From DATADW01 sp963733905 (GTDB lineage Bacteria; Actinomycetota; Acidimicrobiia; Spongiisociales; DATADW01), in contig CAVTEU010000007.1 of assembly GCA_963733905.1 (NCBI GenBank), positions 558,001-622,000 of the forward strand: a stretch of 64,000 nt of DNA, written 5' to 3'. Made by a program: the position numbers and the translations under genes. Every line of letters begins with the position of its first letter. Position 1 is the stretch's first letter. Shown here piece after piece: positions 1-9,748 of this stretch. The notes beneath the pieces are model-generated. The model did not search any database and was not told the origin of the DNA. It worked only from the letters and a program-made list of their open reading frames with translations.

Positions 1-51
1 TACCGCCCCAAGGTGCGCCACGTGGGGGGCAAGCCGATGTTCCTCTACTGA
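1..51 (+). CDS. 3' end of an upstream gene (partial)
   Basis: The first 17 codons of the window are open and end in TGA at 49-51, giving the C-terminus KPMFLY. The stop overlaps the pfkA ATG by one base (TGATG), so the two genes look translationally coupled. Too little is present to name the protein. Confidence 0.5.
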   Translation, partial: YRPKVRHVGGKPMFLY

Positions 52-1080
52 TGGGGTCGATCGGCGTCCTCACCGCAGGCGGTGACTGCCCCGGTCTCAA
101 CGCCGTGATCAGGGCGGTGACCGTGCGTCTCATCGAAGACCACGACCGTACGGTGGTCGGCATCCTCAACGGGTGGGACGGTTTGATGAACGGCCGGGTC
201 CGGTCGCTCGACCGTAACTCCGTGCGCGGGATTCTCCAGCGTGGCGGGACCATCCTCGGCACCTCGAGGCTCGACCCGTACGTCCACGGAGAGGGACTGA
301 AGAGCGTTGCCGACTGCATCCGCAGGCACGAGATCGATTCCCTCGTCGTGGTGGGTGGTGACGGCACGCTGCGGTCGGCGCAGCGGCTCGCCGAGGAGGG
401 CCTCCCTGTGGTCGCCGTGCCCAAGACGATCGACAACGACATTGCAGGAACCGACATCACGTTCGGGTTCGACACCGCCGTCCAGACGGCGACCGAGGCG
501 ATCGACCGTATCGCCACCACCGCCGAGGCGCACAACCGCGTCATGCTGGTCGAGGTGATGGGCCGCACCCAGGGGTGGATTGCCACCTACGCCGGGATGG
601 CCGGGGGTGCGGACGCGGTGCTCATCCCCGAGATCCCATACGACCTGAACGCGGTCTCCGACGTGATCCTCACCCGGAGGGACCGCGGGAAGCACTACTC
701 GATAGTCGTCGTCGCCGAGGGGATTCCGCCACCGGAGGGGACCGGGGCCGCCTCGCTCCCTGTAGACGCTTTCGGTTTCGACCGTCTCGGCGGGGTTGCC
801 TACCTCATCGCCCCCATCTTGGAGGAGAAGACCGGGTTCGAGGCAAGGGTCACCGTTCTCGGCCACCTCCAGCGCGGTGGCACGCCAACCGCCTTCGATC
901 GGGTCCTCGGGACGCGGTTCGGCGCCGCTGCTGCCGACCTTGCGGTCCAAGGCGCCTCAGGGATGATGGTTGCGCTGCGTGGCAACAAGATCGAGCCCAT
1001 CCCTCTCAGCGAAGCCACCTCCGCCATTCGGGGCATCGATCCCGCCATCTACAACGTCGCCGACGACCTTCTTCGGCTGA
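51..1080 (+). CDS. pfkA: 6-phosphofructokinase (one frameshift near the stop)
   Basis: Phosphorylates fructose 6-phosphate in glycolysis. The N-terminus carries the substrate/nucleotide loop GGDCPGLNAVIR (residues about 10-21), followed by GGDGTL (about 100), PKTIDND (about 124) and MGRTQGW (about 170). The glycine in GGDGT resembles ATP-dependent enzymes, whereas the lysine in PKTIDND is shared with PPi-dependent and mixed groups, so the phosphoryl donor is not settled by eye. As written, the frame runs on to 1232 into rluD. Removing one C near 1067 gives the family-typical ending VADDFFG and a stop at 1078-1080, so a one-base insertion is the likely cause. The length (about 342 aa) is normal. 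Confidence 0.9.
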
Positions 1081-2040
1081 GTGCCGCTGCTTGCGCGGCG
1101 TCGCAGGTGGTAGGTGGTATGGTAAGTCAGACGTCGTCGGGGACCGAGCCGCGAGATGGCGGGCCGAGGTTCTCCAGTCGGTGCGCAGATCGGACGGGAG
1201 CGGTGCGGTCAATTCGAGGTGCTCGCCGGTGACGGGATGGGCAAGCGAGATCTTCCAGGCGTGGAGGAACATCCTTCCGTCGGCGAGCGGGACCCCGTAG
1301 GTGCGGTCGCCCACCACCGGAAGACCGATGGCAGCCAGGTGGACCCTGATCTGGTGCGTGCGTCCAGTCTCCAGGTCGACCTCCAGCAAGGCTTCATCAG
1401 CCCACGATGCCGATACCCGATAGTGGGTCCTGGCCGGTTTCCCCGCGGCACCGACCGCCCTGCGGGTTGGGTGGCGGGGGTCGCGTTCCAATGGGGCATC
1501 GACCGTTCCCGAGGTAGCGCTGGGCACTCCTCTAACCAAGGCGAGATAGGTCCGCCGGATTTCCCGTCGCCGCAAGGCAGCAGTCAGCGCCCGGTGGGCA
1601 TCAGGGGTTCTAGCGACGATCAGCACACCAGAGGTGTCGGCGTCGAGGCGATGCACCAACCCAGACCGCCCCGGTTCGCCGACCGTGGCCAGTTCGGGAT
1701 GTGCGGCGAGCAGCCCGGCGGCGAGTGTCCCCCGCCGCCGGCCCGCACCGGGGTGCACCACCACACCGGGCGGCTTGTCGACCACGAGGAGATGGGGGTC
1801 GACATGGATGACATCGAACGGAACCTCCTCGGGCTCCAGCGCGGGCGGCGGCGGGATGTCGTCGATCTCGATGGAGACCCCAGCCACCATGCGGTCCCCC
1901 GGTGACAACCGTCTCCCACCGATCCGCACGCCACCCTCCTCGACCAAGTGGCGGGCCACCGACCGGCTCACCCCGGCGAGAACAGCCACCACCTTGTCGG
2001 CCCTCTCTCCGTTGAGGTTGGTGGGGACCTCGATGGTCAC
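1006..2040 (-). CDS. rluD: RluD-family 23S rRNA pseudouridine synthase
   Basis: Converts specific uridines of large-subunit rRNA to pseudouridine. An N-terminal S4-like RNA-binding segment (about residues 15-60, VSRSVARHLVEEGGVRIGG) precedes the catalytic domain with the HRLDADTSG motif, whose Asp is the catalytic residue, and later GRTHQIRVHLA. The normal C-terminus should fall near the HPVTGEHLELTAPLP segment (about residue 285). The remaining residues of the open frame overlap pfkA and read through a GTAGGTG-type repeat, so the true stop probably lies near 1120-1170 and is hidden by a frameshift. The start abuts lspA, whose stop overlaps it. Confidence 0.85.
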   Translation of the reverse strand: MTIEVPTNLNGERADKVVAVLAGVSRSVARHLVEEGGVRIGGRRLSPGDRMVAGVSIEIDDIPPPPALEPEEVPFDVIHVDPHLLVVDKPPGVVVHPGAGRRRGTLAAGLLAAHPELATVGEPGRSGLVHRLDADTSGVLIVARTPDAHRALTAALRRREIRRTYLALVRGVPSATSGTVDAPLERDPRHPTRRAVGAAGKPARTHYRVSASWADEALLEVDLETGRTHQIRVHLAAIGLPVVGDRTYGVPLADGRMFLHAWKISLAHPVTGEHLELTAPLPSDLRTDWRTSARHLAARSPTTSDLPYHLPPATPRKQRHSAEEGRRRRCRWRDRCPEWRRWLR

Positions 2041-2516
2041 CGCTTTCGCAGCGATGCGATGAGGAGCACCGCCACGCCGAAAGTGATCGAAGCGTCGGCG
2101 ATGTTGAAGGTCGGGAAGTTGCGGAGTTGCAGCCAGTCGATGACCCTGCCGTCGAGGAAGCCGTCGCCGCGGACGATACGGTCGACCAGGTTGCCGACGG
2201 CGCCCCCCATGATGAGGCCGAACCCGACGGTTTCCGCCCAGCCCGTGTTTCTGGCCAGCATCACCGCTAGAACTCCGGTCGCCAGGATCGCCGCCGAGCC
2301 CAGGAACGGGCCGGCGTTCTGGAAGATGCTGAATGCAGCACCGGGGTTCTGCTCCAGGTGGAGGCCAAACAACCCGGGGATGATGACGATGTCACCCGTC
2401 ACCAAGGTTCGCTCCGCCCACACCTTCGACCATTGGTCGAGGATGACCACCGCCAGCGCTATAGCCACCCCAACGGGGAGGTTGCGCTTCAGGCCCGGGA
2501 AGCGTCCTTCACGCAC
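2037..2516 (-). CDS. lspA: Lipoprotein signal peptidase II
   Basis: Inner-membrane aspartic protease that cleaves signal peptides from prolipoproteins. There are four hydrophobic segments, and both catalytic Asp motifs are present: GNLVDRI and FNIADASI. EQNPGAAFS is also typical. The open frame extends upstream to 2570, but that part is hydrophilic and overlaps the DksA/TraR-like gene. I chose the GTG at 2514-2516, giving 159 aa, the usual family length; no good ribosome-binding site decides it. It is followed immediately by rluD, the common lspA-rluD pairing. Confidence 0.88.
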   Translation of the reverse strand: MREGRFPGLKRNLPVGVAIALAVVILDQWSKVWAERTLVTGDIVIIPGLFGLHLEQNPGAAFSIFQNAGPFLGSAAILATGVLAVMLARNTGWAETVGFGLIMGGAVGNLVDRIVRGDGFLDGRVIDWLQLRNFPTFNIADASITFGVAVLLIASLRKR

Positions 2517-2860
2517 AGGGTGGCGTAGGGAAGAGCCTCCAGCCTCGCCACCGGGATCGGTTGCCCGCATACCTCACAAGTTCCGTAGGTTTTATCGGCC
2601 AGCCTGCGCAGGGCGTGCTCAACCTTGCGAAGGAGGTCGCTGGCATTCTGATCGATCGAGAGTTCCTTCTCGAACTCGAAGGCCATCGAACCGGCCTCGG
2701 CGCTGGCGGGCTCGGGGCTCCGTTCTGCTGAGGTCTCCGACAAGCGCGCTTCCTCGCGCTCCTGCTCGTGCTCCTCGAGCAGGGCGGTGATCCGGTCGCG
2801 CTCCTCCTCAAGGGCGGAACGGAGGCGCTTGATCGTGTTCGGTGCCAATTCGCGTGTCAT
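2489..2860 (-). CDS. DksA/TraR-family zinc-finger protein
   Basis: About 123 aa. A charged, coiled-coil-like N-terminal half (residues about 5-75) is followed by a C-terminal zinc finger with CEVC and, 20 residues on, LCVKDASRA. The family usually has CxxC...CxxC and acts on RNA polymerase. Here the fourth Cys is replaced by Asp-Ala, leaving three candidate ligands. The ATG at 2858-2860 is chosen because upstream residues read through intergenic sequence. It lies directly upstream of lspA and is divergent from ileS. Confidence 0.8.
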   Translation of the reverse strand: MTRELAPNTIKRLRSALEEERDRITALLEEHEQEREEARLSETSAERSPEPASAEAGSMAFEFEKELSIDQNASDLLRKVEHALRRLADKTYGTCEVCGQPIPVARLEALPYATLCVKDASRA

Positions 2861-2969
2861 CGGTACACAGGTGGTGGGGGGCGGCAATTTAGCAGCGCCC
2901 GGAAGTTGTAATCGGGTCCTCCCGTGCAACTCGACCGGCCGGATCGCGGGCCGGCGGTACGATCCGGCG

Positions 2970-5900
2970 GTGAATCCACCAACCCCGGCCAGCCCATTCC
3001 GGAGAAGGGAAGCCCAGGTAGACCTGCCCTCCCTCGAGCGGGGCGTTCTGGAGCTATGGGATCGCCTTGACGCCTTCGCCCAGTCCGTGGAGATGCGTCC
3101 TCCCGAGTCGGAGTACAGCTTCTACGACGGTCCGCCATTCCCCACCGGGAGCCCGCACTACGGCAACCTGCTCGCCGGGGTGATCAAAGACATCGTGCCC
3201 CGCTACTGGACGATGCGGGGACACCGGGTGGTCCGGCGCTTCGGGTGGGACACCCACGGCCTCCCGGTGGAGATGGAGGTGGAACGCGCCCTCGATCTCT
3301 CGGGTCCCAAGGACATCGCCGCCTACGGGATCGAGCGCTTCAACGCGGCCTGCCGGAGGGTGGTTCAGGCCAACACCGAGAACTGGGAATCGCTCACCCG
3401 CAGACTCGGTCGTTGGGTCGACTTCGAGGACGACTACAAGACCATGGACCCCGAGTTCATGGAGAGCGTCTGGTGGGTTTTCCGCCAGCTCTGGGACCGC
3501 GGGCTGGTGTACCGGGACGTGAAAGTGCTGCCCTACTCCTGGGGTGCGGCGACACCGCTCTCCAACTTCGAGGCGAACCTCGATTACCGCCAGGTGGACG
3601 ACCCGGCGATCACCGTGCGGCTCAAAGTGGTGGACGCGAGGGGACCGGTGGCCGAGGGCGACTGGCTGCTCATCTGGACGACGACCCCTTGGACCCTGCC
3701 CGGGAACCTGGCGGTGGCCGTGGGCGAGGACATTCCGTACGTGTGCGTCGCCGTGGATGGCGAGAGATATTGGATTGCGGAGAGCAGGCTCGACTGGCTC
3801 TGGCCGCAGCCGAGACCGTCGGTGCGTGTCGTCCAGCACGCCCAGGGCGCCGATCTGCTGGGGACCGGTTACCAGCCGCCGTTCGACTGGTTCGGTGAGG
3901 AGCGCGACAGAGGCGCCTTCAGGGTGATCTCGGCCGATGAGGTCACAACCGACGAGGGAACCGGTCTGGTGCACATGGCCCCTGCGTACGGCGAAGCCGA
4001 CTTCGCCGCACTCCAGGCCGCCGGGCTCGACGTGCTGGTCGACCCGGTGGACGCCGAGGGCCGCTTTACCGAGGCGATCCCTCCCCTCGCCGGGACCCGG
4101 GTCAAGGATGCCGATCAGGAGTTGATCGAGAGGTTGAAGGTTGCCGGGCTTCTCTATCGGCGCGACCAGATCCGCCATAGCTACCCCTTCTGCTACCGCA
4201 CCGGCACCCCGCTGATCTACAAGGCGATCCCCACCTGGTTCGTCCGCGTCGAGGCCTTTCGCGACCGGATGGTCGAGGCCAACAGCAGGATCCACTGGGT
4301 GCCCGAGCATGTCGGTGCCCGGCGCTTTGGCAACTGGCTCGAGGACGCCCGCGACTGGGCGATAAGCCGTAACCGCTACTGGGGAAGCTGTATCCCGGTC
4401 TGGAAGTGCGACCGCGGTGGCCACGAGGTCTGCATCGGGTCGATCGACGAGCTTGCCGAGCTTTCAGGGATCAGGCTCGACGACCTGCACCGCGAGCACG
4501 TGGACCCGGTCACCTTCGCCTGCGCCAGCTGCGACGGGACCATGCTGAGGGTGCCAGAGGTGCTCGACTGCTGGTTCGAATCCGGGTCGATGCCATATGG
4601 CCAGCTCCACTATCCCTTCGAGAACCAGGAGCGGTTCGAGCGCGCCTTCCCCGCCCACTTCATCGCGGAAGGTCTCGATCAGACCAGGGGGTGGTTCTAC
4701 ACGCTGCTGGTGCTATCCACCGCCATCTTCGACACCGAGCCCTTCCGCAACTGCATCGTCAACGGGCTGATCCTTGCCGAGGACGGCCGCAAGATGTCGA
4801 AGAGCCTGAAGAACTACCCCGACCCCAACGGGATCTTCGACGAATTCGGCGCCGACGCCCTGAGGGCCTATCTGATCAACTCGCCGGTGCTCCGAGCCGA
4901 GCCTTTCCGGTTCTCCCACGACGGGGTGCGCGAGGTGGTGCGCACCGTCCTTCTCCCTCTCTGGAACGCCTTCTCCTTCTACACGACATACGCCGAGGCC
5001 GACGGGATCTCGACGACGGACCTGGCCGCTGCCCCGGCCGTGGAGGATCGACCTGAACTCGACCGCTGGGTGCTGTCGGTCCTTCAGAGCCTGGTTGCCG
5101 AAGTCAACCGGCAGATGGAGGGCTACTACCTCTACGCCGTGATCCCGCCGGTACTGGGGTTCATCGACGATCTGACCAACTGGTATGTCCGTCGAGCGCG
5201 CCGCCGGTTCTGGCGGTCACGCGGAGATGACGAGGCCGACAAGCTGGCCGCCTTCGCAACCATGCACGAGGTGCTGGTCACGTTTGCCACCGTGCTGGCA
5301 CCGATCCTGCCCTTCGTCACCGAGGAGATCTATCAGGCGTTGGTGGTGACTCCGCCGGGTGGCGGATCGCCGCCTGCGAGCATCCATCACGCCGACTACC
5401 CGGTCGCTGACCCGGTGCTGATCGACGTCGATCTCGAACTGGCCATGGAGAACGTGCGCGCCGTTACCCGGCTTAGCCACGCCCTCCGCAAGCAACACGC
5501 GGTCAAAGTGCGACAGCCATTGCGTTCGGTGACAGTCCTCACCCGCTCTCCAGAGGTGGAGCAGGCGGTCCTCTCCCACGTCGAGCTGATCCGGGACGAG
5601 ATCAATGTCCGCGACGTCGTGGTGAGGCACGACGAGTCGAGCCTGGTGAACCTCTCGGTGAGACCCGACTACCGGACGCTTGGCCCAAGCTCGGCGGCCG
5701 GGTCCGAGAGTTGGCCGAGGAGCTGAGCGGCATCTCGGCTGCGGATGTTGAGCGGCTCCAGCACGGAGAGAGGCTCACCATCGCCGGGATCGAACTCGGG
5801 ATCGCCGACGTGGTGGTGGCGCGCACGCCGCGGGCGGGGACGGTCGTGGCCAGCGAGGGCGAGCTCTCTGTGGCGCTCGACCTGGAACTCGACGAGGACT

Positions 5901-6157
5901 TGATCTCGGAGGGTCTGGCACGCGAAATGGTCAGCCGCGTCCAACAGATGCGCCGTGACGCCGGGTTCGACGTGACCACCCGGATCCGGCTCGCCTGGAG
6001 CACACCCGATCCCGAGCTACGGACTGCCATCCAATCCCACGAGGCATTCATCGCCGCCGAGGTGCTCGCGGTGGCGACGACCGAGAACGGTGCTGCCAAC
6101 GTCAAGACCGAGGTGAACGGCGCGCCGTTGTCGATCGGTGTGGAAGCGGTGACCTGA
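2970..6157 (+). CDS. ileS: Isoleucyl-tRNA synthetase (one frameshift)
   Basis: Charges tRNA-Ile. The class I signature appears as PTGSPHYGN (HIGH-type) near residue 55 and KMSKS (GRKMSKSLKN) near residue 610; an editing domain and tRNA-binding C-terminal part complete a protein of about 1062 aa. The GTG at 2970 begins NPPTPASPF, just before the conserved part. Near 5686 one A appears to be missing (expected LGPKLGGRVRELAEEL), which moves the reading frame; the rest continues to 6157. Gene length modulo 3 agrees with one deletion. It converges on divIVA. Confidence 0.93.
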
Positions 6158-6174
6158 CCGGTCGGACCGACCGG
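6158..6174. terminator. Palindrome between converging ileS and divIVA
   Basis: A perfect 8-bp inverted repeat, CCGGTCGG-A-CCGACCGG, fills the 25-bp gap between the stops of ileS and divIVA. Position and symmetry suit a bidirectional terminator, but no T-run follows on either strand. Confidence 0.45.
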
Positions 6175-6182
6175 GCGACCTC

Positions 6183-6914
6183 TCAGCCTCCGCTGCGCTC
6201 CCAGGGGCGGGGCCGACCACCGGCTCCCCATACGGCCAGGCTCTCCTCCACTGCCCCGATCGAGTCCTCCTCGTCGGCTTCGCCCTCGACGTCGGTCGCG
6301 GGCTCAGCGACCTCTTCAACGGGTGATTCGGTCACGTCGGCCGGTGGGGGCTCGTCGGAAAGGTCGAGTACCTGTGTCGCCTCTGGGTCGGGGGCGGGAG
6401 CGGGCTCCTCGCTCAAATCCAGGGCCGGTGCCGCCTCCTCGCTCGTCCCGATCGCTTCGTCCAGCTCGGCCGTCACAGGGTCAAGCTGACCGTCGAGATC
6501 GGTGGCCAGCTCGGCGAGCCGGCTGCGGAGATCCGACACCCGCGCTCGCATCCCCACCAGGTCCGAGTCGAGCCTTTCGCGCTCCTTGACCTGATCCTCG
6601 GCCAGGGCTTGTGCATCGCGCTTGGCATCCTCGACCATCCGCTCAGCTTCGGCGCCCGCCTCGGCGATGACCGCCTGGGCACGACTCCGGGCATCCACCA
6701 GGGCTTCAGTGACCGCCTCGCGCTCCTCGCGCAAACGGCCAACTTCCGCCTCCATCGCCGCCGCACGGCCCTCGGCGGCGCGCGCCCTACCTTCGTACTC
6801 GGTGAGCGAGGCAACCACCTCGTCGAGGAAGTCGTCGACTTCGCCCTGGTCGTAGCCACGGCGCATCGACTCTCGAAACGTCTTCTGTTGGACTTCCATC
6901 GGCAACAACGCCAT
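6183..6914 (-). CDS. divIVA: DivIVA/Wag31-like polar growth and division protein
   Basis: 243 aa. The N-terminus has the DivIVA membrane-binding motif region (FRESMRRGYDQGEVDDFLDEV, residues about 13-33), followed by a long coiled coil (about 35-150) rich in Ala, Glu and Arg. The acidic, Pro/Ala/Glu-rich tail (about 155-230) is low complexity and likely disordered. DivIVA proteins mark curved membrane and organise apical growth in actinobacteria. It is the last gene of the ftsZ-proximal group pgeF-yggS-sepF-yggT-divIVA, a common actinobacterial order. Confidence 0.9.
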   Translation of the reverse strand: MALLPMEVQQKTFRESMRRGYDQGEVDDFLDEVVASLTEYEGRARAAEGRAAAMEAEVGRLREEREAVTEALVDARSRAQAVIAEAGAEAERMVEDAKRDAQALAEDQVKERERLDSDLVGMRARVSDLRSRLAELATDLDGQLDPVTAELDEAIGTSEEAAPALDLSEEPAPAPDPEATQVLDLSDEPPPADVTESPVEEVAEPATDVEGEADEEDSIGAVEESLAVWGAGGRPRPWERSGG

Positions 6915-7132
6915 CGGGTGCCTCCCACGGTCAGTCGTCGGAGGTTAACGCCGGCGGGTCACCAACCCTGGGATTGCAGTGTTGGCCCGTGGGGGGACGA
7001 CCCCCCCAACACCCCCCCGCCGGCCCGCAGTCCGCTCGCCGGCACTTGGAAGGTGGACGGGACGAGTCCGGTATGACTCAGCCGGTTAGCCGATGGTGAC
7101 GCCTCCGCGGTGCCACCGTTCCGTGACCCACT

Positions 7133-7173
7133 ACTAAGTACCAGGAACTAAGTACTGCGAGCGAAGCGAGCCC
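7133..7173. repeat. AGTACT-type intergenic element
   Basis: In the 262-bp gap between divIVA and yggT, the 8-mer ACTAAGTA occurs twice, 14 bp apart (7133 and 7147), followed by CTGCGAGCGAAGCGAGC. The 12-mer AAGTACTGCGAG is shared exactly with the gap before ilvN. The rest of the gap (6915-7130) is GC-rich with runs of C and G near 6990-7020, and I see no gene in it. Confidence 0.6.
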
Positions 7174-7176
7174 TTA

Positions 7177-7428
7177 TCAGCAGAGAAACGACCGCAGCAG
7201 AGCGATCCCGAGGAAGAGGATCAAGGGGGACAGGTCAAGCCCGACCGATCCAAGCCGCACATTGGGGAGGACCGCCCTTATGGGCCGAAGGATGGGGTCG
7301 ACCACCAGCGAGAGGGCGTGGCGGACTCTCCCCACCGGGTGGTCGCTCGGGACGTCGAAGAAGCTGAGGACTATCCGGGCGAGGATGACGAGCGAATAGA
7401 TGAAGAGCAGTTGGCAGACAAGGGTCAT
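7177..7428 (-). CDS. YggT-family small membrane protein
   Basis: 83 aa with two hydrophobic segments (about residues 1-20 and 58-80) around a short loop containing SFFDVPSDHPVGRV and a DPILRPIRAVLP motif, the hallmark of YggT. The role is unclear, but the gene commonly sits between sepF and divIVA, as here, six bases from the sepF stop. Confidence 0.88.
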   Translation of the reverse strand: MTLVCQLLFIYSLVILARIVLSFFDVPSDHPVGRVRHALSLVVDPILRPIRAVLPNVRLGSVGLDLSPLILFLGIALLRSFLC

Positions 7429-7434
7429 CCTGTG

Positions 7435-7994
7435 TCAGGAGGCCGATTCAGGTAGCTCGTACAACCCCTGTCCCTCGAGCCGGCGCTGCTCCTCCTGGCC
7501 GAGCGTCACTCGCGGGGGGAGCACCAAAACCACGCCGTCGGTGGTCTTCGCCATCGTCCCGTCGAGGGCATAGGTCAACCCGCTGGCGAAGTCGATGATG
7601 CGACGCACCATGTCCGGGTCGGTCGACCTCAGGTCGAGCACCACCGGTGTCCGTTCCCTGATCCGATCGGCCAGCACCTTGGCATCGCCGAAGTCGGTGA
7701 CCCGAACCACGTCGCTCTGCACGTCTGTGGGCCGGACCGGCCGAACCGAGCCCGACGGAGCGTCGTGGCCGCCCTCCCCGGATACCACCACTGGCCTCGA
7801 TCCTGCGCCGACTGGGGGCTCGACCCGTCGCCCGGCAACCGTATCGCGGTTCGACGGTTGACCCTTCGTGTTCTGACGGGTCGTCGGAGGGCGTGTCGAG
7901 CGGGCGGCCGCGGAAGGCCTGGACTCGACCTCCTCGTCGAGTTGCTCCTCGTCCACCAGCCCGAGGTACATCAGCGTCTTCTGCCACAGCGAGC

Positions 7995-7998
<4 letters not shown>
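7435..7998 (-). CDS. sepF: Cell-division protein SepF
   Basis: 187 aa. An N-terminal amphipathic segment (MSSLWQKTLMYLGL) can bind membrane, a variable Pro/Arg-rich linker follows (about 20-95), and the globular SepF domain (about 98-180) contains VVLDLRSTDPDMVRRIIDF. SepF anchors and bundles FtsZ. With no ftsA in the cluster it is the likely membrane tether here. The start overlaps the yggS stop by 4 bp. Confidence 0.92.
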
Positions 7999-8660
<662 letters not shown>

Positions 8661-8687
8661 CGGCCCGCCCTCCCCGGTCCGACTCCC

Positions 8688-9089
8688 CTAGGCGCTGTCT
8701 GCCTTTTCCCGTGACGGCTCGAGCACGTAGTACTCGGTGAATTCGCTACACCGACCGTCGGGAGCGAACCGGAGCAGGTAAACGTTGTGGAAGGTCTCCT
8801 CCGGCTGGTCGCCCTTGGCGAGGTAGCGGCTCCAACCGACGGCGACCGCCCTGTCCCCATCGATCGCGTAGGGCCGGTAGCTCGCCTCCCACCCGTCGGG
8901 GTCGTCGGGCTCGTCCAGCCAGTTGGCGACGATCGACTCGCGCCCCTGGAGGGCACGGGGCCCGACGTCGTATGGGTGATGCAGGTAAACGGCATCATCG
9001 GTGAATAGGTCTTCGATAGGACCGGCATCGTTGGCTCGCCATGCCGCCACATAGCGGTCCAGCCACCCCTGGAGGTCGTCGTGGTTCAT
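8688..9089 (-). CDS. SnoaL/NTF2-like fold protein
   Basis: 133 aa. The N-terminal YVAAWRANDAGPIEDLFTDDAVY and later GRESIVANWL match the cone-shaped NTF2/SnoaL fold, which holds small hydrophobic ligands; no specific reaction can be assigned. The ATG at 9087-9089 is preferred because residues upstream in the open frame are Pro/Arg-rich and non-conserved. Confidence 0.75.
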   Translation of the reverse strand: MNHDDLQGWLDRYVAAWRANDAGPIEDLFTDDAVYLHHPYDVGPRALQGRESIVANWLDEPDDPDGWEASYRPYAIDGDRAVAVGWSRYLAKGDQPEETFHNVYLLRFAPDGRCSEFTEYYVLEPSREKADSA

Positions 9090-9127
9090 GGAGCGGATGG
9101 TAGGCGAGTGCTCTTCGCCTGAAGGGG

Positions 9128-9748
9128 TCACCCCAGCCAGCCGATGGCGGCCATCCGGTTTCCGGTGCGCTGGCGGCGGTGGGAGAAAAGCCCCGGGTCG
9201 TGACCGGTGCAACGCCCAGCGTCCCAGACATCGAGCCCGGCCAGTTGCGCCCTGGCAGAAGCGAGCAGATCGACGCTCGGTGACCCCCAGGTGGTGGTGG
9301 CTTGTTCGTGGGGAAATTGCTCGGCCACCTCCTCACCAACCTCGAAGCAACAAGAACCGATGGCAGGCCCGATGGCGGCCACCTTCGCCGCTGATCCCGC
9401 CTCGTCCATGGCGGTTCGCAACGCGCCGATTACACCGGCGGCAAGGCCGCGCCACCCGGCGTGTGCGATCCCGACGATTCCGTCCCCCTCGAGGACCACG
9501 GCGGCGCAGTCGGCGGTGAACACCGCAAGCGGCAACCCGGTGACCCGGGTGAACAGGGCGTCCCCATCGCCAAGCTCCCCGGGGTGTTTCGCCTCTAGCA
9601 CCGTGCTGCCGTGGACCTGGTGAAGCGTCGCCCACTCGGTGTCGATCCCCAATTCGGCGGCGACCGACTCGCGCTCAGCGTGGTCGCTCCGCTGGTCGCC
9701 CGCCGCCGCCAAGGTGAATGCTGCTCCGCGAAAGGGCCGCAGGATCAT
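9128..9748 (-). CDS. pgeF: PgeF/YfiH-family multicopper-type laccase-domain protein
   Basis: 206 aa. Family hallmarks are TLHQVHGSTV, AVFTADCAAVVL, IAHAGWRGLAAGV and GSCCFEVGEEV; the His and Cys residues form the metal site. In E. coli the homologue edits misincorporated residues in peptidoglycan precursors, which fits its place downstream of ftsZ. The start overlaps the ftsZ stop (ATGA). Confidence 0.9.
   Translation of the reverse strand: MILRPFRGAAFTLAAAGDQRSDHAERESVAAELGIDTEWATLHQVHGSTVLEAKHPGELGDGDALFTRVTGLPLAVFTADCAAVVLEGDGIVGIAHAGWRGLAAGVIGALRTAMDEAGSAAKVAAIGPAIGSCCFEVGEEVAEQFPHEQATTTWGSPSVDLLASARAQLAGLDVWDAGRCTGHDPGLFSHRRQRTGNRMAAIGWLG

Noticed and set aside
45..950. Long open frame opposite pfkA on the minus strand
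   Set aside because: High-GC shadow of the pfkA frame; composition is Asp/His/Arg-rich without any recognisable motif. The same applies to many other long frames opposite ileS, fabF, ilvD and glgP.
6990..7022. Terminator or origin suggested by G and C runs between divIVA and yggT
   Set aside because: The runs can pair weakly, but there is no T-tract, no DnaA boxes and no AT-rich unwinding region.
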